Positions 42,869-51,892 of a stretch of DNA of 59,840 nucleotides are shown piece by piece. The position numbers and the translations under genes are program-made. The stretch covers positions 1 to 59,840 of the forward strand of contig JANYLK010000033.1 in NCBI GenBank assembly GCA_025357875.1, read 5' to 3'. The notes under the pieces were generated by a model. The model made no database searches. It saw nothing but the letters and a program-made list of their open reading frames with translations, and was not told where the DNA came from. Position 1 is the stretch's first letter. Every line of letters starts with the position of its first letter. The DNA is from Granulicella sp. (GTDB lineage Bacteria; Acidobacteriota; Terriglobia; Terriglobales; Acidobacteriaceae).

Positions 42869-43519
42869 TCATCCACCCGCGCCTCGTCTTGAATTCGCCT
42901 GCATCGCTGCAAACCTGCGCTTCAACTCTGTCCGTGCCCGCATCACGCGTGTCCGCACCGTACCCTCGGGAATCCCGATCGCGATCGCGACTTCGCGCGA
43001 AGTCATCTCCTCAATGGCCGACAGTACCAACGGCTGGCGCAACTCCTCCGGCAGTGCATCGATCAGTCTGCGCAGCAACTCACGCTCGCCATGTCCCACC
43101 AGACTCTGCTCCGCCGACATTCCGGCCGACGCAAATTCGCGCCCAACCTCATCGTCCAGAGCTTCGGTCGACTTCGGCCGCCGCGCTACGACGTCCAGCC
43201 CAGTGCGCCACACCGTCCGCGCCAGGAATGCCTTCTCATCCTCCATGCGCAGCCAACCGTCGGTGCGATAGAGCTTCAACAGCGCCTCCTGCACGGCGTC
43301 CTCGGCATCCGGCACGCTGCGCAGCAAGCTATGCGCGACGCGGAACATGAATTGCGCATGCCGCTCCGCCATCTCCGCAAAGCGCTGATCATGATCCTCA
43401 GCATCGATCTGCGAAGGCTCGACCTCGAGAGGTGTTTCATCCTCGATACCGTCAGCGGCCTCAGGGAACTTAATCACGCCCCTGACATCCCTCGCCGTCG
43501 CTTGAACCGCTGGACCCAT
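42869..43519 (-). CDS. ECF-type RNA polymerase sigma factor
   Basis: 216 residues from ATG 43519; AGAGG lies nine bases upstream, and a TTG three codons earlier is possible. Region 2 reads ERHAQFMFRVAHSLLRSVPDAEDAVQEALLKLYR and region 4 reads LPEELRQPLVLSAIEEMTSREVAIAIGIPEGTVRTRVMRARTELKRRF, the helix-turn-helix for the -35 element. The N-terminal 55 residues are an acidic extension. No anti-sigma gene is apparent; the TonB-like protein downstream has a 70-residue cytosolic head that could take part, which is inference. Confidence 0.9.
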   Translation of the reverse strand: MGPAVQATARDVRGVIKFPEAADGIEDETPLEVEPSQIDAEDHDQRFAEMAERHAQFMFRVAHSLLRSVPDAEDAVQEALLKLYRTDGWLRMEDEKAFLARTVWRTGLDVVARRPKSTEALDDEVGREFASAGMSAEQSLVGHGERELLRRLIDALPEELRQPLVLSAIEEMTSREVAIAIGIPEGTVRTRVMRARTELKRRFAAMQANSRRGAGG

Positions 43520-43660
43520 CTCATTCAACCTCTGAACCTCGGCTTCAATATCTAAGACCGTTCAATGGCGGAAACTGTTCATTGTTTCTTTCCTGACCCT
43601 GCTCGCCGCTCCCAACTCCGTACAAGTATCCTGTCATCATCGCTACTGGAGTTTTTTCCC

Positions 43661-45430
43661 ATGCGCCTTAGCACCCGCAACCTTTTCTTCCTAGCGCTCT
43701 CCGCAACCACCGTCATGGCCCAGACTCCCGTGCCCAATCCCTACACCATCGTCAGTCCGCCACCTACACTCGCCAGGCACGCGATGGTGGTCAGCATCCA
43801 TCACTGCGCTTCAGACGCCGGTCTCGAAATACTCAAAGCTGGCGGCAATGCAGTCGATGCAGCAGTCGCCGTCGGGTTCGCGCTCGCCGTCGTCTTCCCC
43901 CAGGCCGGCAACATCGGCGGCGGAGGCTTCATGCTCATCCGCACGCACGCGGGCGACACACACTTCGTCGACTACCGCGAGCAAGCCCCCGCCGCCGCGA
44001 CCGCAGACATGTATCTCGACGCGCAAAAGAACGTCGTCCCCGGCCTCTCTACATCGGGCTATAAATCGATTGGCGTCCCGGGAACCGTCGCCGGCCTGAT
44101 CTATGCGGAGAAGACCTACGGCCGCCTCACCCTCGCGAAGGTCATGGCCCCCGCAATCAAACTCGCGCGCGAAGGTTACATCCTGTCGGACGAGGAAGCT
44201 CACAACATTGCCGCCGCAAAGAATCTCGCGGCTTTCCCCGACTCCCGCAGACTCTTCCAGCGCGATGGCAATTTCTATAAGACTGGCGACCGCTTCATCC
44301 AACCTGAACTCGCCCAAACACTCACCCGCATAGCCGCCGACCCCGCCACGTTCTACACCGGCACGATGGCCGCAGAACTCGCTGCCTCAATCCAGAAGGG
44401 CAGGGGACTGATCACCGCCGCCGACCTCGCCGCCTACAAGGTCCACGACCGCGCTCCGCTCACCGGCAGCTATCGCGGCTATGACATCATCACGGCGCCA
44501 CCGCCATCCTCCGGCGGCATCGTCCTGCTCGAAATCCTCAATATTCTTTCCGGCTACGACCTCGGCAAGATGGGCGACCGCACGCCGCAGCAGGTCCACC
44601 TCATCACCGAAGCCTTCCGCCGCGCCTACATGGATCGGGCCGACTATCTCGGCGATCCTGACTTCGTCTCGATGCCACTAACCCAGATGGCCAATCCCGC
44701 GTACGCCGCCGCATGGCGCAGGTCGATGGACTCCGCCGCGCCTTCGCCCTCCGCCACGCTGCAACGCCCCGGAGGCTTTCTGCCTGCGCCGCCAGCGGCC
44801 ACAAACGGCCCCGCGCAGGAGTCCACCCAGACCACTCACTTCTCCGTAGTCGACGCCGAAGGAAACGCCGTCTCCAACACCTACACCCTCAACAATTACT
44901 TCGGTTCCGGAGTGACCGCCGGCTCGCTCGGCTTCCTGCTCAACGACGAGATGGATGACTTCACCTCCAAGCCCGGCGTGCCCAACCAGTTCGGCCTCAT
45001 CCAAAGTTCCGCCAACGCCATCGCCCCTGGCAAGCGCCCACTCTCGGCCATGACGCCCACCATGGTGCTGAAGAATGGCAAACTCCTGCTCGTCATCGGC
45101 TCGCCCGGCGGCTCCACCATCATCACCACCGTCGCCAACGACATCATCAGCATCCTCGACAACGGCCTCAACGTGCAGCAGGCGGCGGATGCTCCGCGCT
45201 TCCATCACCAATACCTGCCGGATGTCTTGGAGGTTGAGAAAGCCTTCCCGCTGGCGGTCGCCGACGCGCTCAAGGCCACCGGCTACACCGTCACCCGCAA
45301 CAACCAGGCCGACGAGAAGAGCCCCGGCGTCTGGGGCGACAGCGAGATGATCTTCATCGACCTTAAAACCCACACCCTCATGGGCGCCGACGACCAGCGC
45401 CACAAGTTCGGCAAAGCCGCAGAATATTAA
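43661..45430 (+). CDS. ggt: Gamma-glutamyltransferase (glutathione hydrolase)
   Basis: 589 residues from ATG 43661 with GGAG upstream and a signal peptide (RNLFFLALSATTVMAQ). The large-subunit part has AGGNAVDAAVAVGFALAVVFPQAGNIGGGGFMLI and VDYREQAP. The autoprocessing/nucleophile Thr lies in TTHFSVVDAEGNAVSNTYTLNNYFGSG, and the small subunit has LGFLLNDEMDDF, GKRPLSAMTPTMV and GSPGGSTIITTV. It cleaves the gamma-glutamyl bond of glutathione in the periplasm. The frame opens 96 bases earlier but lacks a signal sequence there. Confidence 0.96.
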   Translation: MRLSTRNLFFLALSATTVMAQTPVPNPYTIVSPPPTLARHAMVVSIHHCASDAGLEILKAGGNAVDAAVAVGFALAVVFPQAGNIGGGGFMLIRTHAGDTHFVDYREQAPAAATADMYLDAQKNVVPGLSTSGYKSIGVPGTVAGLIYAEKTYGRLTLAKVMAPAIKLAREGYILSDEEAHNIAAAKNLAAFPDSRRLFQRDGNFYKTGDRFIQPELAQTLTRIAADPATFYTGTMAAELAASIQKGRGLITAADLAAYKVHDRAPLTGSYRGYDIITAPPPSSGGIVLLEILNILSGYDLGKMGDRTPQQVHLITEAFRRAYMDRADYLGDPDFVSMPLTQMANPAYAAAWRRSMDSAAPSPSATLQRPGGFLPAPPAATNGPAQESTQTTHFSVVDAEGNAVSNTYTLNNYFGSGVTAGSLGFLLNDEMDDFTSKPGVPNQFGLIQSSANAIAPGKRPLSAMTPTMVLKNGKLLLVIGSPGGSTIITTVANDIISILDNGLNVQQAADAPRFHHQYLPDVLEVEKAFPLAVADALKATGYTVTRNNQADEKSPGVWGDSEMIFIDLKTHTLMGADDQRHKFGKAAEY

Positions 45431-45431
45431 A

Positions 45432-45840
45432 GTGCAGCCCTACATCAAGAAAGTCGTCCTAACCTTCGTCGCTTTGCAATGCGGTGATTTTGCTGGCGCT
45501 TACGTGGCTCCTTATAACGAAGAGAATCACCTCCTTCCAGTTCAGCATCGTTGGCCGCACCATTTGCGTTGTTGGCTTTGTCGCGCTATTTATCCAGTTC
45601 CGCAGCGTAAAAAGGCGATTTCCTGAGCCCCAAAGACTTGATGCCGCCGCGATTCAACGCCTTCGCCGTAACGTCAAGGCCATGAGAATAGTTGTAGTAG
45701 ATTTTGCATGCCCGCTCGTCTATGCCGCGTGGACCACCCGCGACTCACCCTTGCTCCGGCGACTCGCAGGTTCCGCAATTGCTATTGTTTTCACTGGAGT
45801 CTTTGTTCGTTCGCTTCAACAGACACGAAAAACAATGTAG
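45432..45840 (+). pseudogene. Frameshifted small membrane protein
   Basis: From GTG 45432 the frame gives VQPYIKKVVLTFVALQ and then leaves the hydrophobic pattern; in the next frame, from about 45481, the sequence continues AVILLALTWLLITKR and three further helices (IVGRTICVVGFVALFIQF, IVVVDFACPLVYAAW, LAGSAIAIVFTGVFVRSL). Removing one base near T45480 joins them into a single 135-residue membrane protein. A GTG at 45484 could start the second part alone (118 residues). It is a decayed gene, a programmed or sequencing frameshift, or a short real gene. One base after the ggt stop. Confidence 0.5.
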
Positions 45841-45923
45841 TCGCCGAAGCGGAGACCTCGGGCCACTTACAGTTCCCGACAGATCCCCCGACCGACCCGA
45901 CATCGTAATGCTATTACAGTGCG

Positions 45924-46721
45924 TTACTTCCCCAGCGCCTTCAGAATCCCCGCCTCCGCTAGTGGCGCCATGATCGCATATCCGGCAGCATTTGGATGCA
46001 CCCCATCCCCGCTTAGCCCCGGCTTCATCGCGCCCTTCTCATCCGCAAGCGAAGAATAGTAGTCCACATAAACCATGGCCTCACTCTTGCAATAGTCCTG
46101 CAGCCACTGGTTCAGCGCACGAATCTTTGGAGCCGGCTCCATCCCCTTCTTCCAGGGAAACTCCCCCGCCGGCAGTATCGATGTGATCACCACCTTGATC
46201 CCATTCGCTCGTGCCATCTCCGCCATCGCGCGAAAATTGTTCTCAGTCATCTCCGGTGTCATTGGGCCGGTGTTGCCTGCAACGTCGTTAGTCGCTGCAA
46301 GGATGACGACGACGCGCGGATGCAGATCCACAACATCCTGATGAAACCGCACCACCATCTGCGGCGTAGTCTGCCCGCTAATCCCGCGATCGAGATAATG
46401 CTTGCCCGGGAAAAACTCCCAAGTCCCCGGTCTGTGACCCCACGCATCCGTGATCGAGTCGCCATAGAAAATCACGCGCTGCTCGTCCTTGGCCGCGGCC
46501 GCGAGCGCCGCATTCTCATCCTTATACCGACCAAGTTGAGGCCAATCGGCCAGCTTGGCCTGCAGCGCCGCGACCTGATCGTCCACACTAACCGGCGCGA
46601 CCGTTTGAACTTGTGTAGACGGCGGAGCCGCTAATGGTGCGGACAGGGTAGTCTGCGAAACACCCGCCATCGCAAACAAGCTAACGCCACTAATCACGAA
46701 CGCCCCCAGAAAAATCTTCAT
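45924..46721 (-). CDS. Secreted SGNH/GDSL-family hydrolase
   Basis: 265 residues from ATG 46721 with a signal peptide (KIFLGAFVISGVSLFAMAGVS). SGNH blocks are complete: VIFYGDSITDAW (Ser), GISGQTTPQM (Gly), ILAATNDVAG (Asn), and the terminal SGDGVHPNAAGY (Asp and His). The family hydrolyses esters, such as acetyl groups on polysaccharides or lipids. Acetyl-xylan or pectin esterase activity is plausible next to a pectate-degrading lifestyle but not shown by the sequence. Confidence 0.9.
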   Translation of the reverse strand: MKIFLGAFVISGVSLFAMAGVSQTTLSAPLAAPPSTQVQTVAPVSVDDQVAALQAKLADWPQLGRYKDENAALAAAAKDEQRVIFYGDSITDAWGHRPGTWEFFPGKHYLDRGISGQTTPQMVVRFHQDVVDLHPRVVVILAATNDVAGNTGPMTPEMTENNFRAMAEMARANGIKVVITSILPAGEFPWKKGMEPAPKIRALNQWLQDYCKSEAMVYVDYYSSLADEKGAMKPGLSGDGVHPNAAGYAIMAPLAEAGILKALGK

Positions 46722-46835
46722 GTTCAATCACTCTCCGAATCAAGCTGCGTCTCATTGTAGCCTCAGCCAGACTCGGGCCGCTCAAAGCATTTTCGCGTCA
46801 CACAGGCACCGCTGCTGTACCTTTAAAAACACACC

Positions 46836-47795
46836 ATGCAACCCGGACTCTCCACTCACGTATTCTTTCAGCATCGCCTGCACCCCGGCCTGCTGGATGC
46901 CTTGGCAGCTGCCGGTGCGCGAACCATCGAAGTCTTCGCCGCGCGCCACCACTTCGACTACACCGACACGCCCGCAGTCCGCGAACTCGCCGACTGGTTC
47001 CGCTCGAACGAAGTCCGCGCCGTCCTCCATCAGCCCATCTACCTCTCCGACCGCAATGACATCCAGTGGTCGCGCCACGTGACCTCGAACCTCAACCTGA
47101 TCTCCGAGCGAAAGCAAGCCCGCATCGCCGCAATGGACGAGGTGAAGCGCGCTCTCGAAACCGCAGAGCAGGTTCCCTTCGCCGCGGCCGTCATCAACCT
47201 CGGCCTCAATCTCTCGCCGTGGGACGAACTGTCCATCGAGCACTCCATCACCGTCATCGAGCACCTCAAAGCCTTCGCCGCGCCGCTCGGCGTCCGCCTC
47301 CTCCTCGAAAACCTGGAGAATGAAGTCGCCACGCCGGAGCATCTCCTATCCATCATAAAAACCGGCCACTTTGATTCGGTTGGCGTGTGCCTCGACGTTG
47401 CCCACCTGCACCTCTCCATGCCAGCGACCGGTGCGCCCCAGGACTCCGGCGTACGCGCTGCCGTCGAACTGCTTGGCGCACGAATCGCCCAGGTCCATCT
47501 CCACGACAACCACGGTCCCTTCGCGCAGAACGCAGCCATCGGCAACTCGACTGAGATGAAGGATGAGCACCTCTGGCCCGGCGAAGGCACAATAAATTGG
47601 CCCGCGGTTTCCGCATCCCTCGCCACCCTGCCCGCCACAACGCCCGGCATCCTCGAAATCGCCAGCGACCGCGAAGAACCGGCGGAATCCATCACGCGTA
47701 AGGCCCAAACCTTTTTCTCCGACGAAGCTCGCCGCGCAGAGGCCCGCCCCGCCTTCCCTGAGCAGATCCCGCGCACCCAATTCGGCACACCATGA
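46836..47795 (+). CDS. Sugar phosphate isomerase/epimerase-like TIM barrel
   Basis: 319 residues. Motifs of the AP-endonuclease-2/xylose-isomerase-like superfamily: FFQHRLHPGLLDALAAAGARTIEVFA, RLLLENLENEVATPEHLL (metal Glu), SVGVCLDVAHLHLS (Asp/His), IAQVHLHDNHG (His-Asp) and LWPGEGTINWPAV (Glu). It probably handles a sugar or inositol derivative with a divalent metal; the substrate is not decided. Its stop overlaps the next gene's ATG by four bases. Confidence 0.88.
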   Translation: MQPGLSTHVFFQHRLHPGLLDALAAAGARTIEVFAARHHFDYTDTPAVRELADWFRSNEVRAVLHQPIYLSDRNDIQWSRHVTSNLNLISERKQARIAAMDEVKRALETAEQVPFAAAVINLGLNLSPWDELSIEHSITVIEHLKAFAAPLGVRLLLENLENEVATPEHLLSIIKTGHFDSVGVCLDVAHLHLSMPATGAPQDSGVRAAVELLGARIAQVHLHDNHGPFAQNAAIGNSTEMKDEHLWPGEGTINWPAVSASLATLPATTPGILEIASDREEPAESITRKAQTFFSDEARRAEARPAFPEQIPRTQFGTP

Positions 47796-48268
47796 CCCGC
47801 AGCCCGGTTAAAATCTGTGCCTCAATGCTCGCTCTTTTCGCCTCTATGCTCATCTCCCAAACACCACTTCCGCAATCTGCCGCCATCGCGAAAGAGCAGC
47901 CGCTCCACCTCACTCTTCTCGACGGCCGCAATGGCAAGCCGATCCCATCCGCTCTCATCCGAATCACCCAGACCCAACCGCCCTACGATCTGATCCCTGC
48001 CAACGCCGTTCCGGTCTATAGCGATGCCAGCGGTCACATCGTCCTCCCGCCGCAGCCCTCGGACACCCACGGCTTTGCCGTCTCCGTCTCCGACTTCTGG
48101 CCGTGCGGCAGCGTCAAAATCAACTTCTCCTTCGACGACGTGCGCCACACTGGTACCGTATCTGGAAACACCTGCAAACCCAAAATCACGCAGCCACCCA
48201 CACCCGGCACAATCGTTCTCTACGTTCGCCCATACACCGCTTTCGAGCGCATGCAGCAATGGCGCTAA
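47792..48268 (+). CDS. Secreted protein with Ig-like/CNA-B-like fold, unknown function
   Basis: 158 residues with a signal region ([17 protein letters not shown]). The mature part, [27 protein letters not shown] then [16 protein letters not shown] and [15 protein letters not shown], has the pattern of a carboxypeptidase-regulatory/CNA-B-type beta-sandwich. Two Cys (WPCG, NTCK) could form a disulphide. Translationally coupled to the TIM-barrel gene upstream (ATGA overlap) and 14 bases ahead of asnS, so the three genes are one transcript. Confidence 0.72.
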   Translation: MTRSPVKICASMLALFASMLISQTPLPQSAAIAKEQPLHLTLLDGRNGKPIPSALIRITQTQPPYDLIPANAVPVYSDASGHIVLPPQPSDTHGFAVSVSDFWPCGSVKINFSFDDVRHTGTVSGNTCKPKITQPPTPGTIVLYVRPYTAFERMQQWR

Positions 48269-48282
48269 TCAGGTCCCCAAAT

Positions 48283-49863
48283 ATGAACTCCGAAAATCCC
48301 GTCGCCAGCACGAGCATCGCCACCATCTCCTCGCTCGCCGCCCACGAAGGCGAGACCATTACCCTGCGCGGCTGGCTCTACAACATCCGCTCCTCCGGCA
48401 AACTGCTCTTCCCAACCTTTCGCGACGGCACCGGAACCATTCAGGGCATCGTGCCCAAAGCCGCAGTTCCGCCCGAGGTCTTCGACCGCGTCAAGTCACT
48501 TACGCAGGAGTCCTCAGTCATCGTCACCGGCCGCGTCCGCGCCGACGCGCGCGCTCCCTCTGGCTTCGAGCTGGATGTCGAGAACGTAGAGATCGTCCAC
48601 CTGGTGCCGGAGTCCACACCCTTCCCCATCACACCCAAGGAGCACGGTGTCGACTTCCTCATGGAGCATCGCCATCTTTGGGTGCGCACCCCGCGCCAGG
48701 CAGCCATCCTGCGAATCCGCGCCACTATCATGCGCGCCGCACAGGAATACTTCGACACCAACGGCTTCATCCGAACCGATCCACCCATCCTCACGCCCGC
48801 CGCCTGCGAAGGCACCAGCACACTCTTCGAACTCGACTACTTCGGCGACCCTGCGTTCCTCACCCAATCCGGCCAGCTTTATATAGAGGCAACCGCCCTC
48901 GCTCTCGGCAAGGTCTACAGCTTCGGCCCAACCTTCCGCGCCGAGAAGTCGAAGACCCGCCGCCACCTCACCGAGTTCTGGATGATCGAACCTGAGGTTG
49001 CTTTCATGGATCTCGAAGGCGACATGCAACTCGCCGAAGCCTTCCTCACCCACATCGTCACAACAGTCCTTACCAACCACCGCGCCGACTTTAAAGTAAT
49101 AGGCCGCGACGTCGCCAAGCTGGAAGCCGTCATTGCGCCCGTCACAGATTCCCCTTTGTTGTCATCCCGTAGCGAAGCGGAGGGATCTGCTTCTAGCTCC
49201 GCCACAGAATCGGGTGCCCCAGGTTCGACGGCCTCATCGTCGACCCTGGGAAGCGGACATGAAAGTGTCATTCTGAGCGACACTGAGCGACCGAAGCCAG
49301 TCGAAGAGGAGTCGAAGAACCCCGAAGCCTCCACCCCTACCACAGCCGCTCACACCATTCCGCCCACGAATCGTTTCCCCCGCCTAACCTACGACGAAGC
49401 CCACGCCATGCTCGAGGTCGCCTTCGCAGAAGGCAAGATCGAAGCCGCCCACATCTATGGCGACGACTTCGGCTCGCCCGACGAGACCTACATCAGCAGC
49501 CAGTTCGACAAGCCCGTCATGATCCACCGCTACCCCGCCGCCATCAAAGCCTTCTACATGCAGCCCGACCCCATCGACCCCACCAAGGCTCTCTGCGTCG
49601 ACGTGCTCGCCCCCGAGGGCTACGGCGAAATCATCGGCGGCTCCCAGCGCGTCGACTCCTACGACCTGCTCAAATCGCGCATCGAGGAGCATAACCTACC
49701 CCTCGCCGCCTTCGAGTGGTACCTGGACCTCCGCCGCTACGGCTCCGTCCCCCACTCCGGCTTCGGCATGGGGATAGAGCGCGCCGTAGCCTGGATCTGC
49801 GGCCTGGACCACGTCCGCGAAACCATCCCCTTCGCCCGCACCCTAAACAGAATTTACCCGTAG
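48283..49863 (+). CDS. asnS: Asparaginyl-tRNA synthetase carrying a repeat-derived insertion
   Basis: 526 residues from ATG 48283; ATG 48259 is an alternative. The N-terminal OB-fold has [25 protein letters not shown]. Class II motifs: motif 1 region [22 protein letters not shown], motif 2 [21 protein letters not shown] and motif 3 [16 protein letters not shown]. AsnRS rather than AspRS is indicated by the [13 protein letters not shown] and [13 protein letters not shown] context. Residues about 288-361 are a Ser/Glu/Pro-rich insertion encoded by three intergenic repeat units; both flanks resume the AsnRS alignment (APVTD ... FPRLTYDEA). Frame is kept, so the enzyme is likely active. Confidence 0.93.
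   Translation: MNSENPVASTSIATISSLAAHEGETITLRGWLYNIRSSGKLLFPTFRDGTGTIQGIVPKAAVPPEVFDRVKSLTQESSVIVTGRVRADARAPSGFELDVENVEIVHLVPESTPFPITPKEHGVDFLMEHRHLWVRTPRQAAILRIRATIMRAAQEYFDTNGFIRTDPPILTPAACEGTSTLFELDYFGDPAFLTQSGQLYIEATALALGKVYSFGPTFRAEKSKTRRHLTEFWMIEPEVAFMDLEGDMQLAEAFLTHIVTTVLTNHRADFKVIGRDVAKLEAVIAPVTDSPLLSSRSEAEGSASSSATESGAPGSTASSSTLGSGHESVILSDTERPKPVEEESKNPEASTPTTAAHTIPPTNRFPRLTYDEAHAMLEVAFAEGKIEAAHIYGDDFGSPDETYISSQFDKPVMIHRYPAAIKAFYMQPDPIDPTKALCVDVLAPEGYGEIIGGSQRVDSYDLLKSRIEEHNLPLAAFEWYLDLRRYGSVPHSGFGMGIERAVAWICGLDHVRETIPFARTLNRIYP
49155..49330. repeat. In-frame cluster of intergenic repeat units inside asnS
   Basis: Three blocks: GTCATCCCGTAGCGAAGCGG near 49161, a hairpin-like GGTGCCCCAGGTTCGACGG...CGTCGACCCTGGG near 49212-49250, and TCATTCTGAGCG...GAGGAGTCGAAGAACCCC near 49268-49325. 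The third resembles the intergenic unit at 42796-42833. Together they encode the extra 74 or so residues of AsnRS. Confidence 0.7.
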
Positions 49864-49922
49864 AGAATTCTTATTGGAGAACTAGCCTTTCAAGGCGGGA
49901 TAAGTCTTCTTGTCCATCGTGT

Positions 49923-50723
49923 TCAATTAGCAGCTCTGACCGTTCCGAGAGAATTTCGAGCAAAAGCCTGGGCGTCGCGATATTTGGGCCCGGGATTAGA
50001 GACACCGTTGAAAATGACGGCGACCCTGTTTATCTTTCGAGGATTTATGAGCTGTTTCATGTAGCGCTCGTATTGCCAGAAGGTATGAGCCACCTTCCCG
50101 GTGCGGTTTACAGCCTCTTTTGGACCTTGAATTGAAAGATCGACTCCATCAAGAACTGTTAGGCGGTCATTGGTTTCGATCATTAGGCTAACTGTGCCGA
50201 CACCAGCAATCTTCTTTCCTAGTACCTGTTTTGAGTCGGCATTTTCAATTACGACCTGATCTTCGTTCTTCATAAGAGGCCTTGCGAAGCTCAGTAAGTG
50301 TGAGACGAAGCGCATATCCGCGGCGACTTTTTCAGATGAGGCTGCAATTGATAGCTTGGCGTCTTTCCGAATGACAAATCGTTCAAGAAGCCGCATTTTG
50401 GTCGCGTCGGAAGCAGGGGAGGCAACTCGCCTTTCAGTTGATAACGAAAGCTGTGAACCTAAGCTCGTCAATGCCTGCTCTAGACTGAGAATTCGATCAC
50501 GTAGGTTCGCGTCTAAAGTCTTCATCAAAAAGCGTAAGAGGCCAACCTCAAATTTTGGCGCGAAGCACCTTACGCGAGCAAATGTAGAGTCATTCACCAG
50601 AGCTCTCCTATTGCCCTCGTCAGAGAAGAGGAGGCCAATACATAGGCGTTCGCCGTCTTCTGGTTCTGGCTGGAAGAAAACGAGTCGGTATTCCGCTAGG
50701 AGTTTGCCTATTTTGAGTTCCAT
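49923..50723 (-). CDS. DUF3037-type protein paired with a HipA-like kinase
   Basis: 266 residues. The N-terminus LAEYRLVFFQPEPEDGERLCIGLLF matches the DUF3037 opening (YR.V.F.P.P..GE...IG.LF). A charged helical middle follows, then a C-terminal part with VSLMIETNDRLTVLDGVDLSIQGPK and AHTFWQYERYMKQLI. It is longer than a typical DUF3037, so a second unknown domain is likely. It overlaps the end of the HipA-like gene by 16 bases, an arrangement known for HipA-like/DUF3037 pairs in many genomes. Base composition is more AT-rich than the flanking core genes. Function unknown. Confidence 0.68.
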   Translation of the reverse strand: MELKIGKLLAEYRLVFFQPEPEDGERLCIGLLFSDEGNRRALVNDSTFARVRCFAPKFEVGLLRFLMKTLDANLRDRILSLEQALTSLGSQLSLSTERRVASPASDATKMRLLERFVIRKDAKLSIAASSEKVAADMRFVSHLLSFARPLMKNEDQVVIENADSKQVLGKKIAGVGTVSLMIETNDRLTVLDGVDLSIQGPKEAVNRTGKVAHTFWQYERYMKQLINPRKINRVAVIFNGVSNPGPKYRDAQAFARNSLGTVRAAN

Positions 50724-51400
50724 ACACCCTCTACAAGCTTTTGAATCTGACTTGAACGTCGAGACAGTGCGTGACAGCTACTGTCGAGCCAATCAATTCC
50801 AAGCGCGGTAGCCGGAGGCGAAAGCAATTCCCTACAGTGCTCAAAGCTGAATTCGGCAATCTTGTGCAGGACATCTTGAGGCGGGTGCAAGTTGGCCACA
50901 AATCGTTGCTCTTGATCTCTGCGGTCGACATTAAAGGCATCGGCCTGAGCGCGACAGACTTCTCGAAATCAATAAAGAACAGTCGGATTTTTTCCCCGCC
51001 CGACGACTCACCGATCAAGTTACCCCAATTCCTGTCGGTGTTCGCTAACCAAGTATCTACGGCTATAACGCGAAGAAGATCGGGTATGTTGTCTATGTTG
51101 TCACGGTTCCGGAGCCATGCGGAAACGTCTCTGATGCCACTTAGATTTTCACTTCCGGCGAACATCATCCCCGTCAAATTGGCACAGAGCGATCGCTGGG
51201 ACTGGTAAGCCTACCGCGTCCGCAAGAATGCAGCCAGCAATCTCTGCAAACACAGTCTCATTATTATCACCCTTGATGAAGTAAGACCGTCCGTTGTCGC
51301 CCTCTGCCCGCCGGGGAGCGGTGCTGTAAACCAAGCCCTTTGGGGCAATAACGGGATCGTCGATCGTCAAAAGCATGGTACGGGAAGAAGAGAATAGCAC
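50708..51400 (-). pseudogene. HipA-like kinase with two compensating frameshifts
   Basis: Three pieces together spell one HipA-like kinase. From about 51376/51400: MLLTIDDPVIAPKGLVY, GRSYFIKGDNNETVFAE and GCILADAVGLPVPAIAL. A one-base shift near a GGGG tract (about 51163-51166) leads to GMMFAGSENLSGIRDVSAW, LLRVIAVDTWLANTDRNWGNLIG (catalytic Asp/Asn) and IRLFFIDFEKS (metal-binding Asp). A second shift near 50965 returns to the first frame: CRAQADAFNVDRRDQEQRF, VANLHPPQDVLHKIAEFSFE, ending at 50708. Either decay or two sequencing errors. It resembles HipA_2-type Ser/Thr kinases, not classical toxin HipA. Confidence 0.7.
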
Positions 51401-51650
51401 GCCAGTTTCCCTCGAGCCTTCCCTTTGAACCTCAATTTCGTTGATACAAGAGGCCCGCCCAGTCTAGCAGGAGCGTCCGGGGCCGCCCCTTCACTTTCCT
51501 AGGTGCCGCAAGGACACGGCTTCACGCGTCCCATAGGACGCCGCGCCGAAGGCGCTTCCCCTCTGCCGACGGCCGTAGCGTAGTAACAGCCGAAACGAGT
51601 GAATTGTCGGGGGCCCCATTTAGGGTGTCATCGCCTGAGTGAGGTCTCGA
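51401..51650. other. Spacer in the accessory islet, no gene seen
   Basis: About 250 bases between the HipA-like start and the VapC remnant. It contains GC-rich short inverted segments (for example GCCGCGCCGAAGGCGC near 51540) and stops in all frames. No coding signal recognised. Confidence 0.4.
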
Positions 51651-51806
51651 CTAGACCGGATACGGCACGCGAACCCCACTCGTCCGCGCTGGAAAGTCCC
51701 CCACGTTCCGCGTCACAAGCTGCCTATTCGCTGTCTCAGCGGTCGCCAGAATAGTCGCGTCTGGCAATTTGAATCCCTTTCTGTCTTCTAGCCCACCAAC
51801 TAGACC
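51651..51806 (-). pseudogene. VapC/PIN-domain toxin remnant (C-terminal part)
   Basis: The minus-strand frame, open from just after a stop at 51807, reads GLVGGLEDRKGFKLPDATIL and continues ATAETANRQLVTRNVGDFPA, then RTSGVRVPYPV. This is the C-terminal half of a PIN domain: D..ILATA, L.TRN..DF, V..PY. The N-terminal half with the first catalytic Asp is absent, and no antitoxin gene is present. It is thus a truncated toxin gene. Confidence 0.78.
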
Positions 51807-51817
51807 TTATACCGGCC

Positions 51818-51871
51818 AAAGGAAAGGCGCACTCCCAATCCGGCCGACCGAAGCCGAAGCAGAAGTGCGCC
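51818..51871 (-). terminator. Terminator of the cupredoxin gene
   Basis: On the minus strand GGCGCACT (complement of 51864-51871) pairs with AGTGCGCC (complement of 51826-51833), followed by TTTCCTTT. The 30-base loop has GGCTTCGG-type inner pairing. A T-rich stretch also lies just before the stem. Confidence 0.72.
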
Positions 51872-51892
51872 AAAAAAGATCAGGAAAAAACT

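Noticed and set aside
50731..51177. A stand-alone 148-residue gene inside the HipA-like region
   Set aside because: It holds the middle of the kinase and then runs into a wrong frame; the true C-terminal residues continue in another frame, so it is part of the broken gene.
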